Under the pieces are notes generated by a model. That model was not told where the DNA came from. It saw only the letters and a program-made list of their open reading frames with translations, and searched no databases. The translations under genes and the position numbers were made by a program. A DNA stretch of 64,000 bases from Reyranella sp. (GTDB taxonomy: Bacteria > Pseudomonadota > Alphaproteobacteria > Reyranellales > Reyranellaceae), in contig JAIEOV010000016.1 in assembly GCA_019750135.1 (NCBI GenBank), positions 401,132 to 465,131 on the forward strand. Reading direction: 5' to 3'. The first letter of the stretch is position 1, and the number at the start of each line of letters is the position of its first letter. Of the stretch, positions 18,913-27,112 are shown in pieces.

Positions 18913-20379
18913 TCAACGTGCGGTGGGGTTTGCGGTATTTCCGGTATTTCCGGCAGAGCCTCTAGTGGCTAACCGCGGATTGACCAACCATCTGTTGGGG
19001 GGCCTTCCCTGCGCCGGCGTGGAATAGTGGACCTGGCTGACGATTCCGGCCGCCTGCAGGCGGTAGAGCACACTGTCGGCGCCGGCTGCATTGACCGTGC
19101 GTGCAAGGGCTTCGCAGCGCACCTGTTCGCGCGACACTTCACTCAGCTTGCGATCGCGCAGCCAGCGCACGACGCGCCGAACCTGGCGCTCGCCCTCGCT
19201 TGGTGCCGTGCGGTGCACCAGCGCCATGGCGTGCGGGCGGAAGTAATCCGACCACAGCCGCACCCCGCGCCCGATCTCTTCGGCGCCGAGATGACCCGGC
19301 GAGCCGGTCGCGCCGCTTTCCGACCACTTCAGCAGTTCCAGTACGCCGGCCAGACGCACCACCGTGCCCCGTCCCTTGCCGAGCCACGCCATTTCCAAAC
19401 CGTCCGCCTCGCGCAGCTCGGCCTGCAATTTCGTCAGGAAGGCATCGAGCGCTTTCAGCCCGCGCTCATCGACGATGAAGTCAAGAGGGACGCCGGGGGC
19501 ACGCGCCTTTCGCGCGATGCGTCTCAGCGCCGCCAGCGCTTCGTCGTTGCGCGCAGGCTTGCCGCCCGCGAGAGGGGAATGCTCCGGCAGGTGCGGCCAC
19601 GTGAACAGGAAGCGGCTCGCCAGCTCCTCGCCTGAGGCAAGCAGGCCCGACAGGCGTTCCGGCGAAACAGCCAGCAGCAGGCTCACCGCGAATCGGTCGA
19701 TGCGGCGCTGAGCGGTTCCCTGCCCCAAAGACAGAGGACCGGCGGCCCACGCCTGCAGCCACTGAGTCCGTGCCGCATCGACAGGACTCACAAGCCATCC
19801 CGGCAGGTCGTCGCGCCAAAGCACGACGCCGCGAGGGTTGGCAGTGACGGCATCAGCAGCGGCTGCCAGCGATGACTCCGCCAAGAGGATCGCGCGCGAC
19901 CGCTCCTCATCCCCTGTCTTCTCTGCCTCCAGCTGCGTGATCAGATTGCGTGCCGGCGCCATGGCCGGCGACTTCGCGCTGGAGGTCCCTCCCACCAGGG
20001 CCTGCCACAGGACCAGGGGCTCGGACCAGCTCGGGGTGACGCGCACGGTGGTCCCACCGCCGCACAGGGCAACGACAGATGCCAGCAGTGACTGCACGAC
20101 ATAGTCGGCCGGTGCAGTGGCTGAGTGCGCGGTACAGTCCACCCAATCCCGCCAGAATTCGGGCAGGACATCGAGCGGGAACGCGGGAACAGAGGGGCGT
20201 GCCTGATCCAGCACCGCCGGGTCGACCTCGCCCCAGCCGGGCGCCGACGAGATCGGCTTGGCGTAGCGTGGATCGTAGGACGACGAGCTCGGATCGGAGC
20301 GCACAAGGCGCACGCGCCAGTCCTTGTCGAGGTCGTCATCGTCGTCGTCGGGAATGTCGTCAGTGATGGCACGCACCAT
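18913..20379 (-). CDS. DUF3987 domain protein (mobile-element type)
   Basis: 488 residues from ATG 20379; a TTG four codons upstream is possible. An acidic N-terminus (DDIPDDDDDDLDKDW) is followed by the DUF3987 core: LPEFWRDWVDCTAHSATAPA, a P-loop-like VGGTSSAKSPAMAP (about 135-150), and GVVLWRDDLPGWL with a Walker B-like acidic pair. The C-terminus has short repeats (GNTGNTANPT), encoded by a repeated TATTTCCGG at about 18936-18956. DUF3987 proteins resemble the helicase/primase proteins of integrated elements and plasmids. This one has no primase domain and no integrase neighbour, so it may be a stranded element gene. Confidence 0.82.
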   Translation of the reverse strand: MVRAITDDIPDDDDDDLDKDWRVRLVRSDPSSSSYDPRYAKPISSAPGWGEVDPAVLDQARPSVPAFPLDVLPEFWRDWVDCTAHSATAPADYVVQSLLASVVALCGGGTTVRVTPSWSEPLVLWQALVGGTSSAKSPAMAPARNLITQLEAEKTGDEERSRAILLAESSLAAAADAVTANPRGVVLWRDDLPGWLVSPVDAARTQWLQAWAAGPLSLGQGTAQRRIDRFAVSLLLAVSPERLSGLLASGEELASRFLFTWPHLPEHSPLAGGKPARNDEALAALRRIARKARAPGVPLDFIVDERGLKALDAFLTKLQAELREADGLEMAWLGKGRGTVVRLAGVLELLKWSESGATGSPGHLGAEEIGRGVRLWSDYFRPHAMALVHRTAPSEGERQVRRVVRWLRDRKLSEVSREQVRCEALARTVNAAGADSVLYRLQAAGIVSQVHYSTPAQGRPPNRWLVNPRLATRGSAGNTGNTANPTAR

Positions 20380-20418
20380 TGCGGTCTTCAATAACTGATG
20401 TGATTTTTTCCTATTACC

Positions 20419-20447
20419 ATAGTACCATAACCATAACCAGAACGCAA
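20419..20447 (-). promoter_or_regulatory. Sigma70-like promoter for the DUF3987 gene
   Basis: Read on the minus strand, TTGCGT (20447-20442) and TACTAT (20424-20419) are separated by exactly 17 bases. This places a transcription start about 30 bases before the ATG at 20379. The spacer holds TTATGG repeats. The stretch is strikingly AT-rich compared with the surroundings, unlike most gene starts in this window. Confidence 0.5.
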
Positions 20448-20569
20448 TATCCTATGCGTAGGGGAGCGTCGGCGGCGCGCCACTGTGGATGGTGGCGGCA
20501 TCGCGAGCCGGCGCCCGTGACCTGCGCACGCGAATGCACGTTCGGCGCTATTAGCGTCAGGTCGGCGTA

Positions 20570-20929
20570 ATGGCGCCGGGTTCACCCTGGTGGGCGATGC
20601 TACGCCGCCTTTGCCTGGTCCTGGTGCTTGCGATCGGGGGATGCACCGATAACCCCTACCGGCTACCCAACCGGCAGGAGGTCAAGGGCGAAGGCATGTC
20701 CCTCGTGGTCACACACGCCAGGGACGAGGCGGAAGGACGGCCGCTTGCCGATGAGTACTGCCGCGCGCGCGGTGGCATTGCGCACTTCAAGGGCATGATG
20801 CAGTACCGCACCAAGCGGGAACTCTCGCATGTCGCGTCGTTCGATTGCCTTACCGATACCGCTCATGGCATGGGCCTGAACACCCAGACACCCGCCGGTT
20901 CCGGCGCAGCGGCGCGCACCGCCAGGTAA
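20570..20929 (+). CDS. Small putative lipoprotein
   Basis: 119 residues if started at ATG 20570; the ATG at 20597 gives a tidier signal (MLRRLCLVLVLAIGGC) with lipobox AIGGC. The mature part (DNPYRLPNRQEVKGEGMSLV, then EYCRARGGIAHFKGMM and a late Cys) has no family I recognise. The last 20-25 codons run over the end of a degenerate propeller gene on the other strand, so the natural C-terminus may have been replaced when that fragment arrived. Moderately sure it is real. Confidence 0.55.
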   Translation: MAPGSPWWAMLRRLCLVLVLAIGGCTDNPYRLPNRQEVKGEGMSLVVTHARDEAEGRPLADEYCRARGGIAHFKGMMQYRTKRELSHVASFDCLTDTAHGMGLNTQTPAGSGAAARTAR

Positions 20930-21130
20930 AGACGGTCGTTGTCCGGCACGAATAGCGCCGTTCGTGCGCCGGAAGGCGTCGGAATGCGATCGATCCGCTG
21001 GTAGCCGCCAGCCGACCCTTGCGCAATGACGTCGATCACGCCTTCGCCGCAGCTGACATAGACGCGCCGTCGACCACCAGAATTCGCATATCGGGCAGCA
21101 GCTCCTTGGTGCCGCGGCGCTGGTCACGCC
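20863..21130 (-). pseudogene. Broken 3' end of a YVTN-type beta-propeller gene
   Basis: The minus strand reads, in one frame, about KELLPDMRILVVDG. After a shift near 21063 it continues as RVYVSCGEGVIDVIAQG, RIPTPSGARTALFVPDNDRL and YLAVRAAAPEPAGVWVFRP, ending at a TGA at 20865-20863. These are the closing blades of exported YVTN/YncE-like propeller proteins (ARTALFVPxxxxLYLAV is characteristic). The 5' part is absent and the frame is broken, so this is a remnant. It lies downstream of the MFS gene on the same strand. Confidence 0.7.
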
Positions 21131-21179
21131 GCACTTAAACTCTCAGGCTCGCAAGGCAACTTTAAGGGAGCTTTAAGCC

Positions 21180-22427
21180 TCAGTTCCCTGTGGCAGCCCT
21201 GGCCCGCGCCGCCTCACGCTCCTCCGGCGGCCGCACATGACTGAACAAGGCGAAGAGCGCGAGGTCGTAGCCCGACTTCAGGAGGCCGGCGATCAACAGG
21301 GGCCAGCCGAAGCCCGAAAGCAGGAGGAGATATCCGGCAATCACCGGTCCGATCGCCGAGGCGAGACTGCGCGGCACCGACGTGACGCTGGCCGCCGCCG
21401 GCCGTTCGGGCGGCGTGACGACCGCCATGACGTAGGAATTGCGCGTCGGCACGTCCATCTGCGACAGCAGGCTGCGCAGCATGAGCAGCGCGATGACCAC
21501 GGAGAGGCTCGGCACGAAGGGGATCGCGACCAGGCACAGGCTGGACGGCAGGTGGGTGAACACCATGGTGCGCACCAGGCCGATCCTGTTGGCCAGCGGG
21601 ACGGCAGCAAACATCGATATGGCCGAGCAGATGTTGGTCCAGAAGAACAGGCTGGCCGCCGCCGCCACCGACAGGCCGAAGGTCTGGAACAGCCAGAGCG
21701 CCAGCATGGATTGCACGATCAGGCCGCCCGAGAAGGAGTCGATGCAGAACAGCGCGGCGAGGCGGTAGACGATGGCGCGCGACGGGCCGAGCGGTGCGCT
21801 GGGCTTGCTTTCGTGCGACACGCGGGGTTCGTCGATCTGTCGGTAGATCAGGCCGCTCGCGAGGCCGATCATTGCATAGAGCAGGAAAAGCCCCTGCATG
21901 ATCCTGACCGGCGAGGCATCCCACCACTCCACGGCCAGTGCCGGCAGCACGGCGAACAGCGTGCCGGCAGCTCCCATCAGCGAGCCGGCGAGGCTGTAGC
22001 GCACATAGAGGGAAGTGCGGTCGCGATCGCCGACCGACTGGGCGAGCAGGGCGTGTTCCAGCGGCAGGAACACGCTGACATCGCCGCTCGACGGATTGAA
22101 GGTGCCGACGAACGCGATCAGCAGCAGCGGCCAGAAGCCCTGGACGCCAGCGAAGGCGCAGCCCGTTGCCATCATGAGGGCGGCCGCCGCCAGCAGGGGC
22201 CGGCGATAGCCATAGCGGCTGGTAAGGAAGCCCACGCAGAGGGTGAGGCCCGCCGACCCCAACAACGTTGCGGTGGCCAGCACGCCGACCTCGAAAGAAT
22301 CGAGGCCGAGCGCCAACAGGTAGGCCGGCAGGAGGATACTGACGTAACCGTCGGCCAGCGCGCGCAAGCCGCGCGCTGCGACCAATCGTTTGGCGTTGGC
22401 GTCCGCGGTCGGCGGAAAGAGCCGCAT
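21180..22427 (-). CDS. MFS transporter
   Basis: 415 residues from ATG 22427; a GTG one codon upstream is also possible. Twelve hydrophobic spans are visible, with the MFS loop 2-3 motif as GFLTSRYGYRRPLL and an acidic loop around VGDRDRTSLYVRYSLAG. A cytoplasmic loop (IDEPRVSHESKPSAPLG) separates the halves. The substrate is unknown. It may belong to the leftward chr operon (SOD stop 26 bases upstream), which would suggest efflux. Confidence 0.88.
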   Translation of the reverse strand: MRLFPPTADANAKRLVAARGLRALADGYVSILLPAYLLALGLDSFEVGVLATATLLGSAGLTLCVGFLTSRYGYRRPLLAAAALMMATGCAFAGVQGFWPLLLIAFVGTFNPSSGDVSVFLPLEHALLAQSVGDRDRTSLYVRYSLAGSLMGAAGTLFAVLPALAVEWWDASPVRIMQGLFLLYAMIGLASGLIYRQIDEPRVSHESKPSAPLGPSRAIVYRLAALFCIDSFSGGLIVQSMLALWLFQTFGLSVAAAASLFFWTNICSAISMFAAVPLANRIGLVRTMVFTHLPSSLCLVAIPFVPSLSVVIALLMLRSLLSQMDVPTRNSYVMAVVTPPERPAAASVTSVPRSLASAIGPVIAGYLLLLSGFGWPLLIAGLLKSGYDLALFALFSHVRPPEEREAARARAATGN

Positions 22428-22453
22428 CACACCGGCGAGCGAGGGGTCACCCG

Positions 22454-23152
22454 TTACGCCTCCTTGGAATACTTCTCATAGAGCGTTGCCGCATTGTCCC
22501 AGCGGACCGCCTGCATGAAGGCATCGACATAGCCCGCGGCCTTTGCGCCGTAGTCCATGGCGTAGGCGTGCTCGAACATGTCGAGGGCGAGGATCGGCCG
22601 GCCGCCGGCCAAGGTCATGGTGTGGTCGGCCGCCCAGGTGTTGACCAGGCGCTTGTCGTGCGGCGACCAGGCGAGCAGCACCCAGCCCGAGCCGCCGCCC
22701 AGCGCCTTGCCCATGGCGGCGAACTCCGTCTTCCAGCGCGCGACGCTGCCGAAGTCGCGCGTCATCGCCTCGGCCAGGGCGCCCGCAGGCTCGCCCTCGC
22801 CGCCCAGGCCATCGAAGTAGAGCTCATGGATGATCATGGAGTTGGCGGCGATCAGCTCCTCGCGCTTCAGGCCGTTGACGACAAAGACAGGCGCGGTCGC
22901 CATGTCGAGGCCGGCCAGCTGGGCGGTGATGGCGTTCAGTCGCTTCACCGCGCCGGAGTAGTTGTTCTCCCAGTGGCTGACGAGCAGCTTCTCGGACAGG
23001 CCTTTGATCTTGGCCGGATCGAACGGCAGCTTCTTGATGGCGTATTCGACCTTGGGTGGCGCGGTCTGGGCGAAGGCCTCTGCGGTGCCGGCAGCCAGGG
23101 CGAGGCCCGCGGCGATGCCGATGAAGCGACGGCGGTCGTGCACGATGGTCAT
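22454..23152 (-). CDS. Exported Fe/Mn superoxide dismutase-like protein of the chromate cluster
   Basis: 232 residues with a Tat-like signal (HDRRRFIGIAAGLALAAGTAEAFA) and an AAGGAGGT site. SOD ligand positions are His in SHWENNYSGAVKRLNAI, His in IIHELYFDGLGG, and Asp/His in LALDMFEHAYAMDYG. The usual Trp of the last motif is Phe. It lies 55 bases after chrA. SOD-like genes (chrC) are known parts of chromate-resistance operons, where they counter superoxide made during Cr(VI) reduction. Here the protein looks exported, which would place it in the periplasm. Confidence 0.88.
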   Translation of the reverse strand: MTIVHDRRRFIGIAAGLALAAGTAEAFAQTAPPKVEYAIKKLPFDPAKIKGLSEKLLVSHWENNYSGAVKRLNAITAQLAGLDMATAPVFVVNGLKREELIAANSMIIHELYFDGLGGEGEPAGALAEAMTRDFGSVARWKTEFAAMGKALGGGSGWVLLAWSPHDKRLVNTWAADHTMTLAGGRPILALDMFEHAYAMDYGAKAAGYVDAFMQAVRWDNAATLYEKYSKEA

Positions 23153-23207
23153 ACAAACCTCCTTCTATGCAGTGAAGATCGGTCGTATCTCCGTTCAGTG
23201 GCCCCCT

Positions 23208-24608
23208 TCAGACAGCTCCGATGGCCAGGTAGTAGATCATTCCCGACAGCGCGCTCGCGAGCAGGACCGGGATCATCCCGAGCTTGAAGCGGAAGATCGC
23301 GACGGCCGAGGCAACGGCCAGCACGGCCGATGGGACATCGATCGACGACAGGATGGGCGCGCTGACGCTGGCGCCGAGGAACGTCACCGGCACCAGCTTG
23401 GCGAACAGCACGTGCAGCGCGAACCACACCGCGAGGTTCAGGATCACGCCCACCACGGCGGCCGTGACGGCGCCGAGCGCCGCCCCCAGCGCCTTGTTCG
23501 CGCGCAACGCCTCGACGAAGGGCGCGCCGAAGAAGATCCAGAGGAAGCACGGCACGAAGGTGACCCAGGTGGTGAGCAGGCCACCCAGGGTCGCCGCCAG
23601 CAGCGGCGACAGCGCGCCCGGCTCGCGCCACGCCGCGAGGAAGCCCACGAACTGCGTGACCATGATCAGCGGGCCGGGCGTCGTCTCGGCCATGCCGAGG
23701 CCGTCCAGCATCTCGCCCGGCTTGACCCAGTGGTAGTGCTCGACCGCCTGCTGGGCGACGTAGGCCAGCACGGCGTAAGCGCCGCCGAAGGTCACGATGG
23801 CCATCTTAGTGAAGAAGATCGCGATCTGGGTGAAGACGTTGCCGCCGCCCAGCCCGGCATAGAGCGCCGCGATGGGGATGAGCCACAAGGCCAGGAACAC
23901 CGCCGCGATCGACAGCGACCAGCGCAGGTTGGGCTTTGCATGCGCGGGCGTCTCCTCGCCCAGCAGCGAATCGCGGTCGGCGACCTGCTTGGCGCCGACC
24001 TTGCCGTGGCCGCCCGCGCTCAGGAAAGGCTGGGCCCCTGCCTGGCCGGCGACGTAGCCGATCGCGCCGGCGCCGAACACGATGATGGGGAACGGTATGT
24101 CGTAGAAGAAGATCGCGATAAACGACGCCGCGGCCAGCGCCACCATGACGTTGTTCTTGAGCGCGCGCCGGCCGACGCGCAGCACCGCTTCGACAACGAT
24201 CACCAGCACCGCTGCCTTCAGGCCGAAGAACAGGCCTTCGATTGCCGGCACCTTGCCGAACAGCACGTAGATCCAGGAAAGCGCCATGATGGCGAGCAGC
24301 CCGGGCAGCACGAACAGCGTGCCGGCGAACAGCCCGCCCTTGGTCTTGTGCATCAGCCAGCCGATATAGATCGCGAGCTGCTGCGCCTCGGGTCCGGGCA
24401 GCAGGGTGCAGTAGTTCAGCGCTTGCAGGAAACGGTTCTCGCCGATCCACTTCTTCTCCTCGACGATGATGCGATGCATCACCGCGATCTGGCCGGCCGG
24501 ACCGCCGAAGGAGAGCGCGGCGACCCGCGCCCATACCTTCATGGCCTCGCCGAAGGGCACGCCATGGCTCGGCACGTCGTGGGGCTTGGTGTCGGCAATC
24601 GCGCTCAT
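23208..24608 (-). CDS. chrA: Chromate efflux transporter ChrA
   Basis: 466 residues, the long-chain form with two homologous CHR domains. The first has WARVAALSFGGPAGQIAVMHR and LLPGPEAQQLAIYIGWL; the second has FFTKMAIVTFGGAYAVLAYV and MAETTPGPLIMVTQFVGFL. The repeated FGG and PGP motifs are the family signature. It exports chromate across the inner membrane. A cytosolic loop around residues 190-220 links the halves. The start overlaps the chrB stop (ATGA), so the two are translationally coupled. Confidence 0.94.
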   Translation of the reverse strand: MSAIADTKPHDVPSHGVPFGEAMKVWARVAALSFGGPAGQIAVMHRIIVEEKKWIGENRFLQALNYCTLLPGPEAQQLAIYIGWLMHKTKGGLFAGTLFVLPGLLAIMALSWIYVLFGKVPAIEGLFFGLKAAVLVIVVEAVLRVGRRALKNNVMVALAAASFIAIFFYDIPFPIIVFGAGAIGYVAGQAGAQPFLSAGGHGKVGAKQVADRDSLLGEETPAHAKPNLRWSLSIAAVFLALWLIPIAALYAGLGGGNVFTQIAIFFTKMAIVTFGGAYAVLAYVAQQAVEHYHWVKPGEMLDGLGMAETTPGPLIMVTQFVGFLAAWREPGALSPLLAATLGGLLTTWVTFVPCFLWIFFGAPFVEALRANKALGAALGAVTAAVVGVILNLAVWFALHVLFAKLVPVTFLGASVSAPILSSIDVPSAVLAVASAVAIFRFKLGMIPVLLASALSGMIYYLAIGAV

Positions 24609-25597
24609 CGGGCCTTCTCCGGACGGGCCGTCCTGAAATACTCGTAGAGATCGTCGAGCACGGCGCCGCCGCGGGCCAGCCGCTGCTCGTCGTCGCGATG
24701 GGCGGCGGCGATGCCCGACATCACGGTTCGGATGCCCGCCGTTTCCTCGCGGCCGAACTTGCCGTCCTTGAGATCGATGTCATGGATGATCTCGCCGATG
24801 GCGGCGAGCGCCGGATCGTCGAGGGCGGCGCGCAGCAGCAGCACCTCGAAGGTGCAACGGTCGCCCTCGTGGGTGTACTCGCCCTCGAACATGTCGAATC
24901 GCACTTCGTTGGCCCGCGGCGCATAGCTGCGGCCGGGGACGAACTTGAAGCGTGCCGCCGGATCGATGAAGCGCCGGACCAGCCAGGCCGACGCGATGCG
25001 ATCGATCTGCACGTGCTCGCGGGTCACCCAGATCTTGCTGTCAGGGGATGGCGCGGCCGGCGCGCCCTGTTGCGGAGTCATGGCTTCGTTCCCTTGGCTC
25101 AGATGATGTTCCAGGCGGGTGATCGGCTGCTCAGCAGCGTCGCGCCCGTCGGCCTCGAAGAAATCGATGGCGGCGATCTCGCTCAGCTGCTTGCGCAGGC
25201 GCGCCGTCTGGTTGGCGATGTCGGCGAGCGCACCGTCGGCTGAGGCCGCGTCCAGGCGGGCAACAAGCGTTTGCGCCTCCCCGGCCACCTTCGCGTAGTC
25301 CTCGTTGCGGGCGGCGACGAACATCTGGCGCAGCTGGGTATCGCCCAGGCCCTCGACCAGCTCGGCCTCGCAGACGAAGGCCTCGCCGCCCAGCTCGTCG
25401 ATCTCGCGAGTCAGCCAGGCGAAGTCCTCCTGGGTCTCCTCGTTGGAAGGCAGCGCGTAGACGGCGTTCTTGACGAGGACCGCGCCCAGTGCCTGCAGGC
25501 GCCGCCACACCTTCACCCGCGCATAGGCGGGCTTGGCCGGCAGCTGATGGATCAGCAGCAGCCAGGGGGCTTTGGAGACGATCTCACCGGCGTTCAT
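24605..25597 (-). CDS. chrB: Chromate resistance protein ChrB
   Basis: 330 residues. The N-terminal half (WLLLIHQLPAKPAYARVKVW, then LGAVLVKNAVYALPSN) is the PaaX-like ChrB N domain. The C-terminal half starts at about IWVTREHVQIDRIASAWLVR and continues with KFVPGRSYAP and EIIHDIDLKDGKFGREE. ChrB acts as chromate-responsive regulator and resistance factor in studied operons. Its C-terminal half is plainly related to the separate gene at 26650. First gene of chrB-chrA-SOD, divergent from the SOD-rhodanese operon. Confidence 0.93.
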   Translation of the reverse strand: MNAGEIVSKAPWLLLIHQLPAKPAYARVKVWRRLQALGAVLVKNAVYALPSNEETQEDFAWLTREIDELGGEAFVCEAELVEGLGDTQLRQMFVAARNEDYAKVAGEAQTLVARLDAASADGALADIANQTARLRKQLSEIAAIDFFEADGRDAAEQPITRLEHHLSQGNEAMTPQQGAPAAPSPDSKIWVTREHVQIDRIASAWLVRRFIDPAARFKFVPGRSYAPRANEVRFDMFEGEYTHEGDRCTFEVLLLRAALDDPALAAIGEIIHDIDLKDGKFGREETAGIRTVMSGIAAAHRDDEQRLARGGAVLDDLYEYFRTARPEKAR

Positions 25598-25638
25598 GGT
25601 TCACCTGTACCACATCGATAAAGGTTCTTGCAACGGGT

Positions 25639-25657
25639 GTATCTTTCCTCTTGATAC
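25639..25657. promoter_or_regulatory. Candidate operator in the chr divergent promoter
   Basis: GTATC (25639-25643) and GATAC (25653-25657) form an inverted pair. On the minus strand the same stretch reads GTATCAAGAGGA, and a close copy, GTATCAAGGAGA, occurs on the plus strand at 25695-25706 just before the SOD-rhodanese ATG. The repeated motif in the only shared promoter region makes it a plausible binding site for ChrB or another regulator. Confidence 0.4.
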
Positions 25658-25679
25658 GCTTGTTACGCAGGTCTATATG
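25651..25679 (+). promoter_or_regulatory. Sigma70-like promoter for the SOD-rhodanese operon
   Basis: TTGATA (25651-25656) and TATATG (25674-25679) lie 17 bases apart, about 32 bases before the start codon at 25712. The -35 box overlaps the right arm of the GTATC/GATAC inverted pair, the usual place for a repressor site. Confidence 0.5.
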
Positions 25680-25711
25680 GGCCGTGAAACGACTGTATCA
25701 AGGAGATCGGA

Positions 25712-26653
25712 ATGACCTTCAAGACCAAGCCCATCGCCTTCAAGCCAGGACGCCTCAACGGTCTCAGCGTCCGGCTGATCGCCAGCCACTACGAGAACAA
25801 TTACGGCGGCGCCGTCCGCCGGCTGAATGCGATCCGCGGTGAGCTGAAGGGGCTCGATCCGGCGGCCGCCCCCGGCTTCAGGCTGAACGGGCTGAAGCGC
25901 GAGGAGCTGATCGCGACCAACTCCATGCTGCTGCACGAGCTCTACTTCGACGGGTTGGGCGGCGGCGGCGGCCTGCCGGATGGCGCGCTGGGCGAGGCGA
26001 TCGCCCGCGACTTCGGCTCGACCGAGCGTTGGCGCGATGAATTCATGGCCATGGGCCGCGCGCTCGGCGGCGGCTCGGGATGGGTGGTGCTGACGCGCTC
26101 GCCACGTGACGGCACACTCACCAATGTCTGGCAGGCCGACCACACGCATGGCCTCGCCGGCGGCATGCCGATCCTGGCGCTCGACATGTACGAGCACTCC
26201 TACCACCTCGACTTCGGTGCCAATGTCGGCGCGTACGTCGACGCCTTCATGAACAACCTCCATTGGCCCCGGATCGCCGAGCGCTTCGCCGGCTCGGAAA
26301 GCCCGTGGCGCACCGACGCCATGATCTCGCCCGACGCCGCGCGGCAGCGACTGGAGAGCGAACCCGACCTGCTGGTGATCGACGCGCGGCTCCCCGCCGA
26401 TGCCGCGATGATCCCGGTCGGCCTGCGCGGCGCCCGCCACGCTCCACCCGACCAGGTCGAGGCCGTCGCGGCTTCGTTGCCAAAGGGCAGCAAGGCTCTC
26501 GTCTACTGCGCCTGGGGCTTCGAGATCGGCAGCGACGCCGTAGCCAAGCTGCGCGAGCGCGGCATCGATGCCGTCGCCGTCGCCGGCGGGCTCGGCACCT
26601 GGCGCGCCGACGGCCATCCCACCGAACCACTCAAGGAAGGAAGCAAGTCATGA
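25712..26653 (+). CDS. Superoxide dismutase-like / rhodanese fusion protein
   Basis: 313 residues without a signal peptide, so cytosolic. Residues 1-190 are SOD-like: SHYENNYGGAVRRLNAI, MLLHELYFDGLGG and LALDMYEHSYHLDFG keep the His/His/Asp/His ligand set. Residues about 205-305 are a rhodanese domain: SPDAARQRLESEPDLLVIDAR, the catalytic loop YCAWGFEIGSDAVA with its Cys, and AVAGGLGTWRADGHP. The fusion links superoxide removal with a sulfur- or thiol-handling Cys domain. The downstream ChrB-C-like gene overlaps the stop (ATGA). Confidence 0.9.
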   Translation: MTFKTKPIAFKPGRLNGLSVRLIASHYENNYGGAVRRLNAIRGELKGLDPAAAPGFRLNGLKREELIATNSMLLHELYFDGLGGGGGLPDGALGEAIARDFGSTERWRDEFMAMGRALGGGSGWVVLTRSPRDGTLTNVWQADHTHGLAGGMPILALDMYEHSYHLDFGANVGAYVDAFMNNLHWPRIAERFAGSESPWRTDAMISPDAARQRLESEPDLLVIDARLPADAAMIPVGLRGARHAPPDQVEAVAASLPKGSKALVYCAWGFEIGSDAVAKLRERGIDAVAVAGGLGTWRADGHPTEPLKEGSKS

Positions 26654-27105
26654 AGTGGGTCACGCGTGAGCGGCCGAAGATCGACCGCATTGCCTGCCCG
26701 TGGCTGATCCAGCGCTTCATCGAGAAGCAGCCGGAGTTCCTCTACGTGCCGGCCGACCAGGTGCTGGCGACGGCCGAGACGACCGGCGCCGTCCCCTACG
26801 ACATCCCGGGCGTGAAGTTCAGCCACGTCGGCGAGAAGTGCAGCTTCGACGCCTTCATCGCCGAGTACAGACTCGACGCGCCGGGCCTCGACAAGCTCGC
26901 CGATATCGTGCGCGGCGCCGACACGTCGCGGCTCGAGCTGACGCCGCAGAGCCACGGCCTGTTCGCGATCTCGCTCGGTCTCAGCCACGTCTACGCAGAC
27001 GACCACGAGATGCTGAAGCACGGCATGGTGATGTACGACGCGCTCTACGCCTGGTGCCGCCATCTCGTGGGCGAGACGCACAACTGGCCGCCCAAGATGA
27101 CCTGA
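26650..27105 (+). CDS. Stand-alone ChrB C-terminal domain protein
   Basis: 151 residues from the ATG overlapping the SOD-rhodanese stop. KWVTRERPKIDRIACPWLIQ aligns with the second half of ChrB (IWVTREHVQIDRIASAWLVR), as do FLYVPAD and VKFSHVGEKCSFDAF; the DNA-binding-like N half is missing. It adds a Cys (IACPWL) and ends with His-containing helices (HVYADDHEMLKHGM). Such single-domain forms accompany chrA in several lineages. Its action, as sensor or reductase-like protein, is not established. Confidence 0.88.
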   Translation: MKWVTRERPKIDRIACPWLIQRFIEKQPEFLYVPADQVLATAETTGAVPYDIPGVKFSHVGEKCSFDAFIAEYRLDAPGLDKLADIVRGADTSRLELTPQSHGLFAISLGLSHVYADDHEMLKHGMVMYDALYAWCRHLVGETHNWPPKMT

Positions 27106-27112
27106 GGCCGTC

